From Georgenia yuyongxinii (GTDB taxonomy: Bacteria; Actinomycetota; Actinomycetes; Actinomycetales; Actinomycetaceae): DNA of 64,000 bases. The stretch spans positions 2,108,001 through 2,172,000 of the forward strand of contig NZ_CP040915.1 of the NCBI RefSeq assembly GCF_006352065.1. The letters are read 5' to 3'. This document shows positions 34,458-43,078 of the stretch, one piece after another. The notes under the pieces were generated by a model, which made no database searches, was not told the DNA's origin, and saw only the letters and a list, made by a program, of their open reading frames with translations. How positions within the stretch are numbered: position 1 is the first letter of the stretch; each line of letters starts with the position of its first letter. Position numbers and translations under genes: made by a program.

Positions 34458-34683
34458 CCAGCGGCCCTGCCAGCCAGATCCGGACGGCACCTCCGACCAG
34501 CTCGGGCACGCCGTACTGCTTCCCGCACCGATCTGCCGCCGAGCACGCCGAGCTACGGGCGCAGGCCTGGGGCTACTTCGCGGACCGGTGTACCAGTGCC
34601 CATGCGCGCACCGCCGAGCTGCAGGGTGACACGCTGGAGCGGGTCGACCGTGGCGAGGTACACCTAGGCGTTGACGGCAGGGG

Positions 34684-37071
34684 TCACCGGCCCACGTACG
34701 CCGCCAGGTGCTTGCCGGTGAGGGTGGACCGTTCTGCGACGAGGTCGGCGGGCGTGCCCTCGAAGACGATCCGGCCGCCGTCGTGCCCCGCGCCGGGACC
34801 AAGGTCGATGATCCAGTCGGCGTGCGCCATGACGGCCTGGTGGTGCTCGATGACGATCACCGACTTGCCCGAGTCGACGAGCCGGTCGAGCAGACCGAGC
34901 AGCTGCTCGACATCCGCCAGGTGCAGGCCGGTGGTCGGCTCGTCGAGGATGTAGACCTCCCCCTTCTCCCCCATCTGGCTGGCCAGCTTGAGCCGCTGCC
35001 GCTCACCGCCGGAGAGGGTGGTGAGCGGCTGGCCGAGGGTGAGGTAGCCGAGCCCGACGTCGGCGAGCCGGTCGAGGATCTTGTGTGCGGCGGGGATGCG
35101 TGCGTCGCCGTCGCTGAAGAACTCCTCGGCCTGGGTCACGGGCATCGCGAGCACCTCGGCGATGTTCTTTCCGCCGAGCGTGTACTCCAGGACCGCCGCC
35201 TGGAACCGCTTCCCGCCGCACTCCTCGCAGGTGGACTCGACGGTGGCCATGACGCCAAGCTCGGTGTAGATGACGCCGGCGCCGTTGCAGGTGGGGCACG
35301 CACCCTCGGAGTTGGAGCTGAACAGGGCCGGCTTGACACCGTTGGCCTTGGCGAAGGCCTTGCGGATCGGGTCCAGCAGACCGGTATACGTGGCGGGGTT
35401 GCTGCGCCGGGAGCCGCGGATCGCGCCCTGGTCGATCTCGACGACGCCGGCACGGCCGGCGACCGAGCCGTGGATCAGTGAGCTCTTGCCGGAGCCCGCG
35501 ACTCCGGTGACCACGACCATCCCACCGAGGGGGATGTCGACGTCGACGTCCTTCAGGTTGTGTGTAGCGGCGCCACGCACCTCCAGCGCCCCGGTGGGCT
35601 TGCGCACGCCGGCCTTGAAGGTGGCGCGGTCGTCCAGGTGCCGACCGGTGAGCGTGTCGCTGGCGCGCAGCCCCTCCACGGAGCCCTCGAACACCACTTC
35701 CCCGCCCTCGGTGCCGGCGCGCGGGCCGAGGTCGACGACATGGTCGGCGATTCCGATCATCTCGGGCTTGTGCTCGACGACCAGCACCGTGTTGCCCTTG
35801 TCCCTCAGCTGCCGCAGCAGCTCGTTCATCCGTTCGATGTCGTGCGGGTGCAGGCCGATGCTCGGCTCGTCGAAGACGTAGGTGACGTCGGTCAGGGAGG
35901 AGCCGAGGTGACGGATCATCTTGGTCCGCTGGGCCTCTCCCCCGGACAGCGTGCCCGCCGGCCGGTCGAGTGAGAGGTAGCCCAGGCCGATCTCCGTGAA
36001 GGAGTCCAGCAGGTGCTGCAGCCCGGTGAGCAGGGGTGCCACCGACGGCTCGTCGAGCTCTCGGACCCAGGCGGCCAGGTCGCTGATCTGCATCGCGCAC
36101 AGGTCGGCGATGTTCTTGCCCTTGATCTTCGACGACCGCGCCTCCGGACTGAGCCGGGTGCCGTCGCAGTCCGGGCAGGTCGTGAATGTCACCGCCCGCT
36201 CGACGAAGGCGCGGACGTGGGGCTGCATCGCGTCGACGTCCTTGGACAGCATCGACTTCTGGATCTTCGGGATCAGCCCCTCGTAGGTGAGGTTGATGCC
36301 TTCCACCTTGATCTTGGTCGGCTCGGCGTACAGGAGCGTGTGGAGCTCCTTCTTCGTGAACTTCCCGATCGGCTTGTCCATGGGAAGGCCGGCGCCGGTG
36401 AAGATGCGGCCGTACCAGCCGTCCATGCTGTACCCGGGGACGGTGAGCGCGCCGTCGTTCAGCGACCTCGAGTCGTCGTAGAGCGCCGAGAGGTCGAAGT
36501 CGTTCACCGAGCCCATGCCCTCGCAGCGCGGGCACATGCCGCCGAGCTGGGTGAACGTCGCCTTCTCGGCCTTGGTCTTGTTGCCGCGCTCGACAGTGAT
36601 CGCGCCGCTGGCCCTGACCGTGGGCACGTTGAAGGAGAACGCGTTCGGCGACCCGATCTGCGGCTGTCCGAGTCTGCTGAAGAGGATCCGCAGCAGCGCG
36701 TTCGCGTCGGTGGCCGTGCCGACGGTGGAGCGCGGGTTGGCACCCATCCGCTCTTGGTCGACGATGATCGCCGTGGTGAGGCCGTCGAGCAGGTCGACGT
36801 CCGGGCGCGGTAGGTTCGGCATGAAGCCCTGGACGAACGCGCTGTAGGTCTCGTTGATCATCCGCTGCGACTCCGCCGCGATCGTGTCGAAGACGAGTGA
36901 GCTCTTCCCCGAGCCGGAGACGCCGGTGAACACCGTCAGCCGGCGCTTCGGGATCTCCACGCTGACGTCCTTGAGGTTGTTCTCCCGCGCACCCTGCACC
37001 CTGATGAGGTCGTGGCTGTCGGCGACGTGCGGGGTGCTCGGCTGCGTCTCGGTCCTCGTGGCCATGCTCAT
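34684..37071 (-). CDS. UvrA-like ABC ATPase (short, resistance-type)
   Basis: A 795-residue tandem ABC ATPase of the UvrA superfamily. It has Walker [10 protein letters not shown] at about residues 49-57 and GVAGSGKSS in the second half, the two signature motifs [10 protein letters not shown] and [10 protein letters not shown], and zinc-finger cysteines in CPRCEG, CPDCDG, CPTCNG and CEECGG. It is shorter than repair UvrA (about 950), and the region between the first Walker A and zinc finger is reduced. Proteins of this length resemble UvrA2/DrrC-like proteins linked to DNA-intercalating drug resistance; that role is inferred. No UvrB or drug-synthesis genes are nearby. Confidence 0.85.
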   Translation of the reverse strand: MSMATRTETQPSTPHVADSHDLIRVQGARENNLKDVSVEIPKRRLTVFTGVSGSGKSSLVFDTIAAESQRMINETYSAFVQGFMPNLPRPDVDLLDGLTTAIIVDQERMGANPRSTVGTATDANALLRILFSRLGQPQIGSPNAFSFNVPTVRASGAITVERGNKTKAEKATFTQLGGMCPRCEGMGSVNDFDLSALYDDSRSLNDGALTVPGYSMDGWYGRIFTGAGLPMDKPIGKFTKKELHTLLYAEPTKIKVEGINLTYEGLIPKIQKSMLSKDVDAMQPHVRAFVERAVTFTTCPDCDGTRLSPEARSSKIKGKNIADLCAMQISDLAAWVRELDEPSVAPLLTGLQHLLDSFTEIGLGYLSLDRPAGTLSGGEAQRTKMIRHLGSSLTDVTYVFDEPSIGLHPHDIERMNELLRQLRDKGNTVLVVEHKPEMIGIADHVVDLGPRAGTEGGEVVFEGSVEGLRASDTLTGRHLDDRATFKAGVRKPTGALEVRGAATHNLKDVDVDIPLGGMVVVTGVAGSGKSSLIHGSVAGRAGVVEIDQGAIRGSRRSNPATYTGLLDPIRKAFAKANGVKPALFSSNSEGACPTCNGAGVIYTELGVMATVESTCEECGGKRFQAAVLEYTLGGKNIAEVLAMPVTQAEEFFSDGDARIPAAHKILDRLADVGLGYLTLGQPLTTLSGGERQRLKLASQMGEKGEVYILDEPTTGLHLADVEQLLGLLDRLVDSGKSVIVIEHHQAVMAHADWIIDLGPGAGHDGGRIVFEGTPADLVAERSTLTGKHLAAYVGR

Positions 37072-37246
37072 GTCTCTCCGTCTCCAGGCCCGGTGCCGGA
37101 CGAATCGCCCGGATCGCCGTCACATGCTCCCAGACCCCGAGGGGTTCGGGGTGCAGCCCTCCCCCGCTCCGCAGGTCTGCGAGTCCTCTTGCAGCGGCCC
37201 ACCGTCGCCAGTACAGGCGGGTGCAGAGGTGGACCGGCCCGCGTCG

Positions 37247-37657
37247 TCAGCCCACCTGGTTGATGCGAATGAGGTTGCCCGTGGGGTCGCGGAAGGCGCA
37301 GTCGCGGACGCCGTACGGCTGGTCGGTCGGCTCCTGGACGACGTCGGCCCCGCGGGCCTGCAACCGCTCGAACAGGCCGTCGAGGTCGTCGGTGGCCAGG
37401 GTGACGCCGGCGTAACTGCCCTTGGCGATGAGCTCGAGGATGGTGCGGCGCTCGTCGTCGGTGATGCCGGGGTCGGCGGCGGGCGGTTGCAGGACGATGG
37501 ACGTGGCCGGCTGGTTGGGCGGGCCCACGGTGATCCATCGCATGTCTTCGTACCCGACGTCGTTGCGAACCTCGAAGCCGAGGGTGTCGCGGTAGAACGC
37601 CAGCGCGGCGTCAGGGTCGGTCTGTGGGAGGAACGCGTAATGAATGGTGATGTCCAT
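37247..37657 (-). CDS. VOC family (glyoxalase-like) protein
   Basis: A 136-residue protein with the two paired beta-alpha-beta modules of the vicinal oxygen chelate fold: [25 protein letters not shown] at the N-terminus and [21 protein letters not shown] followed by [13 protein letters not shown] at the C-terminus. Substrate is unknown; such proteins include dioxygenases and fosfomycin or bleomycin resistance proteins. The ATG is seven bases behind an ACGCTA complement (-10 TAGCGT, minus 37670-37665) that lies in the last codons of the AraC gene, so it can be transcribed from its own promoter. Confidence 0.85.
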   Translation of the reverse strand: MDITIHYAFLPQTDPDAALAFYRDTLGFEVRNDVGYEDMRWITVGPPNQPATSIVLQPPAADPGITDDERRTILELIAKGSYAGVTLATDDLDGLFERLQARGADVVQEPTDQPYGVRDCAFRDPTGNLIRINQVG

Positions 37658-37662
37658 GCCGA

Positions 37663-38118
37663 TTACGCTAGTTGGGGCTCCCTCGTCCGCGCTTCTCGAT
37701 TCCTGACCGGTCTGGTGACCTGTTTGGCGAGGCACGGCGGGATCCCCTTTCCCACCTGCGACGGCTGACGCCGGTACACGCTGGGCGGCACGCCGACCAG
37801 CTCGGTGAAGCGGGTGCTGAAGGTGCCCAGCGAGGAGCACCCGACCGCGAAGCAGACCTCCGTGACGCTGAGGTCGCCGCGACGCAGCAAGGCCATGGCG
37901 CGCTCGATGCGCCGCGTCATCAGGTAGGAGTACGGCGACTCTCCGTAAGCACGCCTGAACTCCCGGCTGAGGTGGCCGGCCGACATGTGTACGCCGCGGG
38001 CGAGCGCCTCGACGTCCAGGGGCTGCGCGTACTCCCGGTCCATCCGGTCACGCACCCGGCGCAGCAGCGTGAGGTCACGCAGCCGCTGCGCCTCGGCGGG
38101 TGTGCTCGTCACGTTCAC
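37663..38118 (-). CDS. AraC family regulator (short)
   Basis: A 151-residue protein that is nearly all DNA-binding domain. It holds two helix-turn-helix motifs, [25 protein letters not shown] at about residues 35-60 and [26 protein letters not shown] at about 83-110, the second with the classical AraC signature. There is no N-terminal effector domain, so the signal may be absent or supplied otherwise. It lies directly upstream of the VOC gene, a common pairing in actinobacteria, and probably regulates it. The start is GTG without a strong ribosome site. Confidence 0.85.
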   Translation of the reverse strand: MNVTSTPAEAQRLRDLTLLRRVRDRMDREYAQPLDVEALARGVHMSAGHLSREFRRAYGESPYSYLMTRRIERAMALLRRGDLSVTEVCFAVGCSSLGTFSTRFTELVGVPPSVYRRQPSQVGKGIPPCLAKQVTRPVRNREARTREPQLA

Positions 38119-38239
38119 GATGGTGTCACGTGACGCCCTGCGTCGCCCAGCACCTCGGCTTGTCGTGCAGATGGTAGGTGCAGCCTTGACTTCGGCGTCA
38201 TCTTGGAAGGCGCCGAACCATCGGCTCGACGTGGTGACA

Positions 38240-38272
38240 CGCCGCCCGGCGTCGTCATCGTGCCGGGCGGCG
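38240..38272 (-). terminator. Hairpin terminator after CHRD gene
   Basis: CGCCGCCCGGC at 38240-38250 pairs perfectly with GCCGGGCGGCG at 38262-38272 around an 11-base loop, 22 bases past the CHRD stop on the minus strand. Confidence 0.65.
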
Positions 38273-38294
38273 TGGTGGGCGGCGTGGTTGGCGG

Positions 38295-38771
38295 TCAGCG
38301 CAGCTGGCCGCGGATGGCGCCGTCCGGGTACTTCTTGGTGTGAACGTTCGCGTAGTAGTCGTGCGGATCCTCGAGGATGTCTCGCGCGAGCCGGTACCGA
38401 ACGTCCACGCAGCCCTTCGAGAAACCGTCCTTCGGTGCCTTGAGCGGCACGACGACCGGTCCGTTCTCGCCCCGCTCACCCTTGTGGATGTGCGCCTGGG
38501 TGACGCGGTCGAGGTTGCGCACCGAGATCGCGTAACAGATCTCGCTGTCCCGCCCGTCCAGCTTCACCTTGAACCAGGCACGTCCGGAGCCGTCGCGGTC
38601 GCCTCGGTGGCCGACCTCGTTGCGCCCGTTCAGCCATGCAGAGAGGGTCTTCTCCTCTCGGTCGTTGTCGTGGCCGCCGTACCGCTCGTCTGCCACGGCC
38701 GATGTGCTCAGCAGGACCGAACTGGCAAGAACTGCCGTCGCCGATGCGAGCGCTGCAAACTTGCGCCTCAT
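38295..38771 (-). CDS. Secreted CHRD domain protein
   Basis: A 158-residue exported protein. Residues 1-27 are a Sec signal peptide (MRRKFAALASATAVLASSVLL, cleavage near SAVA). The mature part is one CHRD domain: FKVKLDGRDSEICYAISV, then AHIHKGERGENGPVVVPL and the C-terminal YYANVHTKKYPDGAIRGQL, the usual family ending. The domain is found in chordin and many bacterial secreted proteins; its bacterial role is unknown. The ATG has GGAGGTG seven bases upstream. Confidence 0.88.
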   Translation of the reverse strand: MRRKFAALASATAVLASSVLLSTSAVADERYGGHDNDREEKTLSAWLNGRNEVGHRGDRDGSGRAWFKVKLDGRDSEICYAISVRNLDRVTQAHIHKGERGENGPVVVPLKAPKDGFSKGCVDVRYRLARDILEDPHDYYANVHTKKYPDGAIRGQLR

Positions 38772-38919
38772 CGTGCACCTCCAAGAAGTTGTGCAGTGAA
38801 ATGGCGCCACCACGCTACGTCCGTCGTGGGGCCGGTGACTGCCCCACACGGGCGACCGACACGCCGTAACGGACGCGGCGGCGACCCCTACACCGGTCCC
38901 GTGGCACCTCACGGCGGGG

Positions 38920-39702
38920 TCACGGGCGAGCGGCATCCGGGGCGACACCGAGGGCCACCACGGCTCCGTGCTCGTCGTCGTGCACCAGCCGGGCCCCTAG
39001 GCCGGCGTCACGCACGGCCGCCACGATCGCGGCCGCCTGCTGATCGGCGCACTCGAGCAGCAGACGGCCCCCAGGCGCCAGCCACAATGCGGCTCCGGCC
39101 ACGACCTGACGCAGCACGGCGAGCCCGTCCGGGCCGCCGTCGAGCGCCGTCGCCGGCTCGTGGTCCCGGGCCTCGGGCGGCATCAGTGCGATCGCGTCGG
39201 TGGGGACGTACGGGCCGTTAGCCACCAAGACGTCGACGTGGCCCCGCAGGCCGGCCGGCAGCGCCTCGAAGAGGTCGCCCTGGTGCACCTGGCCGAGTGC
39301 CCCGAGGTTGCGGCGTGCGCACCGCACGGCCACGCCGTCCACGTCGGCGGCGTGCAGGTCGATGCCGGGCACGTGTGTCGCCACCGCCAGAGCCACCGCG
39401 CCGGAGCCGCAGCACAGGTCCACCACGACCGCGCCGGGCTGTGAGGCAGCGATCGCCTCCCGGGCCAGCAGCTCGGTGCGACGGCGTGGCACGAAGACGC
39501 CCGGCTCGACCTGCACGCGAAGCCCGTAGAAGGCGGTCCACCCGAGCACCTGCTCCAGCGGCTCCCCCGCGACCCGCCGGCGGACCAGGGTGGTCAGCGC
39601 CGCGGTGGACGCCGCCGCGGCCGCGAGGAGGTCGGCCTCCTCCTCGGCGAAGACCGAGCCCGCCGCGCGGAGCCGGGCGACGAGCGCCGGGTCAGCCGGC
39701 AT
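38920..39702 (-). CDS. Putative protein N5-glutamine methyltransferase, PrmC-related
   Basis: A 260-residue Rossmann-fold methyltransferase. The SAM-binding motif is VVDLCCGSGAVALAVA at about residues 93-108, followed by the acidic LHAADVD loop. The N-terminal helices (GEPLEQVLGWTAFYGLRV) match the substrate-binding domain of PrmC/HemK. The usual NPPY catalytic motif reads NGPY here (VLVANGPYVP), as occurs with variation in a PrmC-related subfamily of actinobacteria. Whether it methylates release factors is uncertain. Its start overlaps the end of the VOC gene upstream by 11 bases. Confidence 0.85.
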   Translation of the reverse strand: MPADPALVARLRAAGSVFAEEEADLLAAAAASTAALTTLVRRRVAGEPLEQVLGWTAFYGLRVQVEPGVFVPRRRTELLAREAIAASQPGAVVVDLCCGSGAVALAVATHVPGIDLHAADVDGVAVRCARRNLGALGQVHQGDLFEALPAGLRGHVDVLVANGPYVPTDAIALMPPEARDHEPATALDGGPDGLAVLRQVVAGAALWLAPGGRLLLECADQQAAAIVAAVRDAGLGARLVHDDEHGAVVALGVAPDAARP

Positions 39703-40087
39703 CGCCCGCCGGCTCGATGACGTCCCAGCGGTTGCCGTAGAGGTCCTCAAGGATGATGACTCGCCCGTGGGGCTCGTCGCGCGGTTCCTCGGTCGCGACG
39801 GCGCCGTGGGCGAGGGCGCGTTCCACAGTGGCGTCGAAGTCCTCCACGTGCAGGAAGAAGGCCACGCCGTCGCCGCTCTGGGTGCCCACCCGCGCCAGCT
39901 GCGCCTCCTTGGTGGCCAGCGCCAGCCGCAGGCCGGCACCACCGGTGCGCGAGCCGACCACCACCCACCGCTTGGTGCCACCTTGCGGGGTGTCCTCGAG
40001 CAGCTCGAGCCCGAAGGCGCCGGTATAGAACGCGATGGCCTCGTCGTAGTCACGAACGAGGACGTTGACCAGGGCCACGTACGGCAC
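39692..40087 (-). CDS. VOC family protein
   Basis: A 131-residue vicinal oxygen chelate protein with paired modules: ALVNVLVRDYDEAIAFYTGAFG at the N-terminus and FFLHVEDFDATVERALAHGAV followed by ILEDLYGNRWDVIEP at the C-terminus. The last motif places the expected metal-site glutamate. Substrate is unknown. The start is GTG after a GGGGGAGAGGGG stretch. It overlaps the methyltransferase gene, so the two are likely co-translated. Confidence 0.85.
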   Translation of the reverse strand: MPYVALVNVLVRDYDEAIAFYTGAFGLELLEDTPQGGTKRWVVVGSRTGGAGLRLALATKEAQLARVGTQSGDGVAFFLHVEDFDATVERALAHGAVATEEPRDEPHGRVIILEDLYGNRWDVIEPAGDAG

Positions 40088-40153
40088 GGGTGCCCCTCTC
40101 CCCCGGGCCTACCGGGCCCGGACTAGTCCCGGGCGAACCGCCCGGAGAAGCTC

Positions 40154-40945
40154 CTACTGGTTCTTCACATCGTGGGCACGCACCGGCAACCAGGCCAGCA
40201 CGTCGCGGATCTTGGCGTCCCAGTACGCCCAGTCGTGGGCGCCGGCACCGGTGTCGTACGTCAGCGGGACGCCCGCCCGCGCTGCCTCGTCGCGGAACGT
40301 CTCGTTGCCGGCGAAAAGTGCGTCGTCGGTGCCGCAGCAGACGTACAGGTCGGGCAGGTGGACGTCGTGAGCGCCCGCCCGGTGGAGCAGTGCGAGGAGG
40401 TCGAACTCCCCGCCCGCTATCGGCTCGTCTCCGAAGATCCGCGGATACAGGTCGTCCCGGTGGTCCTCGCCCTGTTGGGAGGCGAGGTCGAGCACACCGG
40501 ACAGGCTGGCGGCGGCCGCGAACCGGGTCGGACGGGTCAGCGCCCAGCGCATGGCCCCGTAGCCGCCCATGGACAGACCAGCGACGAAGGTGTCCTCCCG
40601 GCGGGAGGAGACCCGGAAGAAGTGCCCCACGAGCTCGGGGAGCTCCTCGGTGAGGAAGCTGCCGTACCGGTTGCCGTAGCGCTCGTCGACGTAGAAGCTG
40701 CGGTCCACCTGGGGCATGACGACCGCCAGGCCCAGGTCAGCGACGTAACGCTCGATCGAGGTGCGCCGCATCCAGATCGTCGCGTCGTCGGTGAGGCCGT
40801 GCAGGAGGTAGAGCACCGGCGGTGGGCCGGCCGGTGCGGCGCCCGTCATGCCGATCTGCGCGCGTGTCGCCTGCGGCAGGATGACGGTCATCGAGGTGCT
40901 CAGGCCGAGCACCTCGGAGAAGAAGTCACAGCGGATCAGCGCCAT
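40154..40945 (-). CDS. Alpha/beta-hydrolase esterase (EstA/FGH-like)
   Basis: A 263-residue cytoplasmic esterase of the esterase-D-like family. The nucleophile elbow GLSMGG places Ser125, the acid is Asp207 or Asp208 in CCGTDDALF, and the histidine is His237 in GAHDWAYW. The oxyanion-hole region is YLLHGLTDD. Relatives include tributyrin esterase and S-formylglutathione hydrolase, so broad short-chain ester cleavage is likely. No signal peptide is present. It follows bioY by 49 bases on the same strand. Confidence 0.88.
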   Translation of the reverse strand: MALIRCDFFSEVLGLSTSMTVILPQATRAQIGMTGAAPAGPPPVLYLLHGLTDDATIWMRRTSIERYVADLGLAVVMPQVDRSFYVDERYGNRYGSFLTEELPELVGHFFRVSSRREDTFVAGLSMGGYGAMRWALTRPTRFAAAASLSGVLDLASQQGEDHRDDLYPRIFGDEPIAGGEFDLLALLHRAGAHDVHLPDLYVCCGTDDALFAGNETFRDEAARAGVPLTYDTGAGAHDWAYWDAKIRDVLAWLPVRAHDVKNQ

Positions 40946-40994
40946 GATCGTGCTCACCTCAGCTCTGCGGTCATACGGGTGCCGGCAGGTCGCG

Positions 40995-41600
40995 TCAGCG
41001 CCGCTCCCCCAGCAGGCGCCACGTGCCCGGCAGCAGCAGCGCGGCGGCCACGGCCTTGACGACGTCACCGATCAGGAACGGCGTCACGCCGAGCGCGAGC
41101 CCCTCCGCCAGGCCGACACCCAGGTGCGCCATGAGCCAGGGCAGGCCGACGGCGTAGACGAGGGCTGTGGCGGCCACGGCGGCCGCACCGGTGCGCCACG
41201 TCGAGCGGTCCCCGCCCCGGCGAGCGAGCCAGCCGAGGCAGGCGGCTGCCGGGAGGTAGCCGAGCACGTACCCGAAGGAGGCGAAGGCCCAGCCGCTGTT
41301 GCCGTCGGCGAAGACGGGGATCCCCGCCACCCCGCCGAGGACGAGCACAGCGATGCTGAGCGCGCCGCGCGCGGGGCCCAGTGCCGCGCCGACGAGCAGC
41401 ACGGCGAAGGTGCCCAACGTCAGCGGTACCGGGGTGAACGGCAGCGGGATAGCGGCCTGCCCGACGGCGGCCACGAAGGCCGCCCCGCCGAGCACCAGGA
41501 CCAGGTCGCGGGCGCGGACGGTGGCCCCGGCCGCAGCGGCACCGGGCAGGGCGTCGGCGAGCACGCGACGGGGGGAGGTGGGGACGGCGGCGACGGTCAT
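40995..41600 (-). CDS. bioY: Biotin ECF transporter substrate-binding subunit
   Basis: A 201-residue membrane protein that binds biotin as the S component of an energy-coupling-factor transporter. It has about six transmembrane segments and the BioY motif FTPVPLTLGTFAVLLVGAALGP, followed by GIPVFADGNSG. No bioM or bioN genes adjoin it, so it either uses a shared ECF module or works alone, as reported for some BioY proteins. ATG 41600 was chosen because AGGAG lies five bases upstream. It is divergent from rbpA. Confidence 0.92.
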   Translation of the reverse strand: MTVAAVPTSPRRVLADALPGAAAAGATVRARDLVLVLGGAAFVAAVGQAAIPLPFTPVPLTLGTFAVLLVGAALGPARGALSIAVLVLGGVAGIPVFADGNSGWAFASFGYVLGYLPAAACLGWLARRGGDRSTWRTGAAAVAATALVYAVGLPWLMAHLGVGLAEGLALGVTPFLIGDVVKAVAAALLLPGTWRLLGERR

Positions 41601-41721
41601 CGGCACTCCTGAGGTTCTGTCATGATGTACGGCCTAGCATGCCGCACCCGACAGACGTGGGTCGTGCATGCCCACGGCGCGCCAGGTTGACGAGGGTCAC
41701 ACCATCGTTCACCTCTTGTTT

Positions 41722-41747
41722 GGAACACCACGGAGGGGCGCCGCGTT
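41722..41747 (+). promoter_or_regulatory. Candidate SigR/SigH-like promoter for rbpA
   Basis: GGAAC at 41722-41726 and GTT at 41745-41747 are separated by 18 bases, matching the GGAAT/C-N18-GTT pattern of thiol-oxidative-stress sigma factors (SigR in Streptomyces, SigH in mycobacteria). It lies 100 bases upstream of rbpA, which is a known SigR target in Streptomyces. Use here is inferred. Confidence 0.5.
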
Positions 41748-41846
41748 GGACCTGGTGGATGACGCGGGTGGTGGGCCCATTTCTGGCCCCCGCATCCGGC
41801 TGCCGCGGACCAGGCGCCGGAGAACTTTCGAGCGAGGGAGATGCAC

Positions 41847-42197
41847 ATGGCGGAGCGCTCATTGCGAGGCATGAAGATCGGCGCGAACAGCCTCGAGTCG
41901 GACGACGGCGTCGAGTTCGCACCCCGGATCATGGCTCAGTACAACTGCCCGGACGGCCACAGCTTCGAGCTACCCTTCTCGGTCGAGGCGGACGTCCCGC
42001 CGGTGTGGGAGTGCCGCTGCGGCAAGGAGGCCCTTCTCCTCGACGCGACCAAGCCGGAGCCCAAGAAGCCGGTGAAGCCCCCGCGCACCCACTGGGACAT
42101 GCTGCTCGAGCGGCGGACCATCGCCGACCTCGAGGTCCTGCTGGAGGAGCGACTGGCGCTGCTGCGCAGCGGGGAGCTGCGGCGACGCAGCGCCTGA
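41847..42197 (+). CDS. rbpA: RNA polymerase-binding protein RbpA
   Basis: A 116-residue protein that binds the housekeeping sigma factor and core RNA polymerase and stabilises the open promoter complex. Hallmarks are the N-terminal GANSLESDDGVEFAPR, which contacts the polymerase and promoter, the four-stranded core with CPDGHSF and WECRCGKEA, and the C-terminal sigma-interaction helix RTHWDMLLERRTIADLEVLL. ATG 41847 was selected because GAGGGAG is six bases upstream; an earlier ATG at 41841 lies too near it. Transcription may involve the SigR/SigH-like promoter upstream. Confidence 0.95.
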   Translation: MAERSLRGMKIGANSLESDDGVEFAPRIMAQYNCPDGHSFELPFSVEADVPPVWECRCGKEALLLDATKPEPKKPVKPPRTHWDMLLERRTIADLEVLLEERLALLRSGELRRRSA

Positions 42198-42222
42198 GGC
42201 GCAACAGGTCACAGGCACGACC

Positions 42223-42258
42223 AACGGCCCGCCCGGTCAGATGACCGGGCGGGCCGTT
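42223..42258. terminator. Strong bidirectional hairpin terminator
   Basis: AACGGCCCGCCCGGTCA at 42223-42239 pairs with TGACCGGGCGGGCCGTT at 42242-42258, a 17-bp stem. It lies between the convergent ends of rbpA and the mannosyltransferase gene. Confidence 0.8.
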
Positions 42259-42316
42259 CCGGTCGATCCCCTGGGTCCGGGCCTCGTCGATCCCCTGTTC
42301 CCGTCCATCCCGTGGG

Positions 42317-43078
42317 TCAGGGCCGCGTGCGGGTGGCCCGGCGGGTGACCAGGGCGCGCAGCTGGGCGCCTCGGTGCCCCAGCCCCCACACCGTGCAGCG
42401 CCACAACGCCTCCACCACGATGTCCCGGGACATCTTGGACTGCCCCTCCGCCCGCTCCACGAAGCTGATGGGCATCTCCACGATGCGTCCGCCGGCGCGG
42501 TGGACCCGCCAGGTCATGTCCACCTGGAAGCAGTAGCCCTGCGACTGGATCTCGGCGAGCGGCAGATTGCGCAGCGTGTGGGCCCGGTAGACCCGGAAGC
42601 CTGCCGTCGCGTCCCGCACCGGCAGCCCGAGCGCCGCCCGGATGTAGAGGTTCCCGCCGCGGGAGAGCGCCTCGCGGTGCGCGGGCCAGTTCACCACCTC
42701 CCCACCAGTGACCCACCGTGAGCCGACAACCAGGTCGGGCTCGTCGGACAGGGCGGCCCGCTCGAGCAGGAGCGGGAGCTGCTCGGGCTGATGGGACCCG
42801 TCGGCGTCCATCTCCACGACGAGCTCGTAGCCGCGCTCCAGCGCCCAGCCGAAGCCGGCCACGTAAGCACGGCCGAGTCCGTCCTTGGCGGTGCGGTGCA
42901 GCACGTGCACCCGGGGGTCGGCGGCCGCCGCGGCGTCGGCGAGCTCCCCGGTGCCGTCGGGGCTCGCGTCGTCGACCACCAGCACGTCTGCGGCGGGGAC
43001 GGCGGCGCGCGTGCGGGCCAGGGTGCGCGGTAGGGCGTCGCGCTCGTTGTAGGTCGGGACGATCACCAGGGTCCTCAT
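42317..43078 (-). CDS. ppm: Polyprenol monophosphomannose synthase
   Basis: A family 2 glycosyltransferase that makes polyprenyl-phosphomannose for mannosylation of lipoglycans and exported proteins. The 253 residues begin MRTLVIVPTYNERD and contain VDDASPDGTG for nucleotide binding, the DxD-type motif EMDADGSHQP, and the conserved SQGYCFQVDMTWR and FVERAEGQSKMS. Mycobacterial Ppm1 is one protein fused to an Lnt domain; here the two activities are separate genes overlapping by four bases (lnt stop and ppm ATG), so they act in the same process. The active site faces the cytoplasm. Confidence 0.93.
   Translation of the reverse strand: MRTLVIVPTYNERDALPRTLARTRAAVPAADVLVVDDASPDGTGELADAAAAADPRVHVLHRTAKDGLGRAYVAGFGWALERGYELVVEMDADGSHQPEQLPLLLERAALSDEPDLVVGSRWVTGGEVVNWPAHREALSRGGNLYIRAALGLPVRDATAGFRVYRAHTLRNLPLAEIQSQGYCFQVDMTWRVHRAGGRIVEMPISFVERAEGQSKMSRDIVVEALWRCTVWGLGHRGAQLRALVTRRATRTRP

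Noticed and set aside
34458-34683. Possible gene in the gap between the sigma factor and the UvrA-like gene
   Set aside because: No frame with start, ribosome site and plausible product; no terminator-like structure was identified either.
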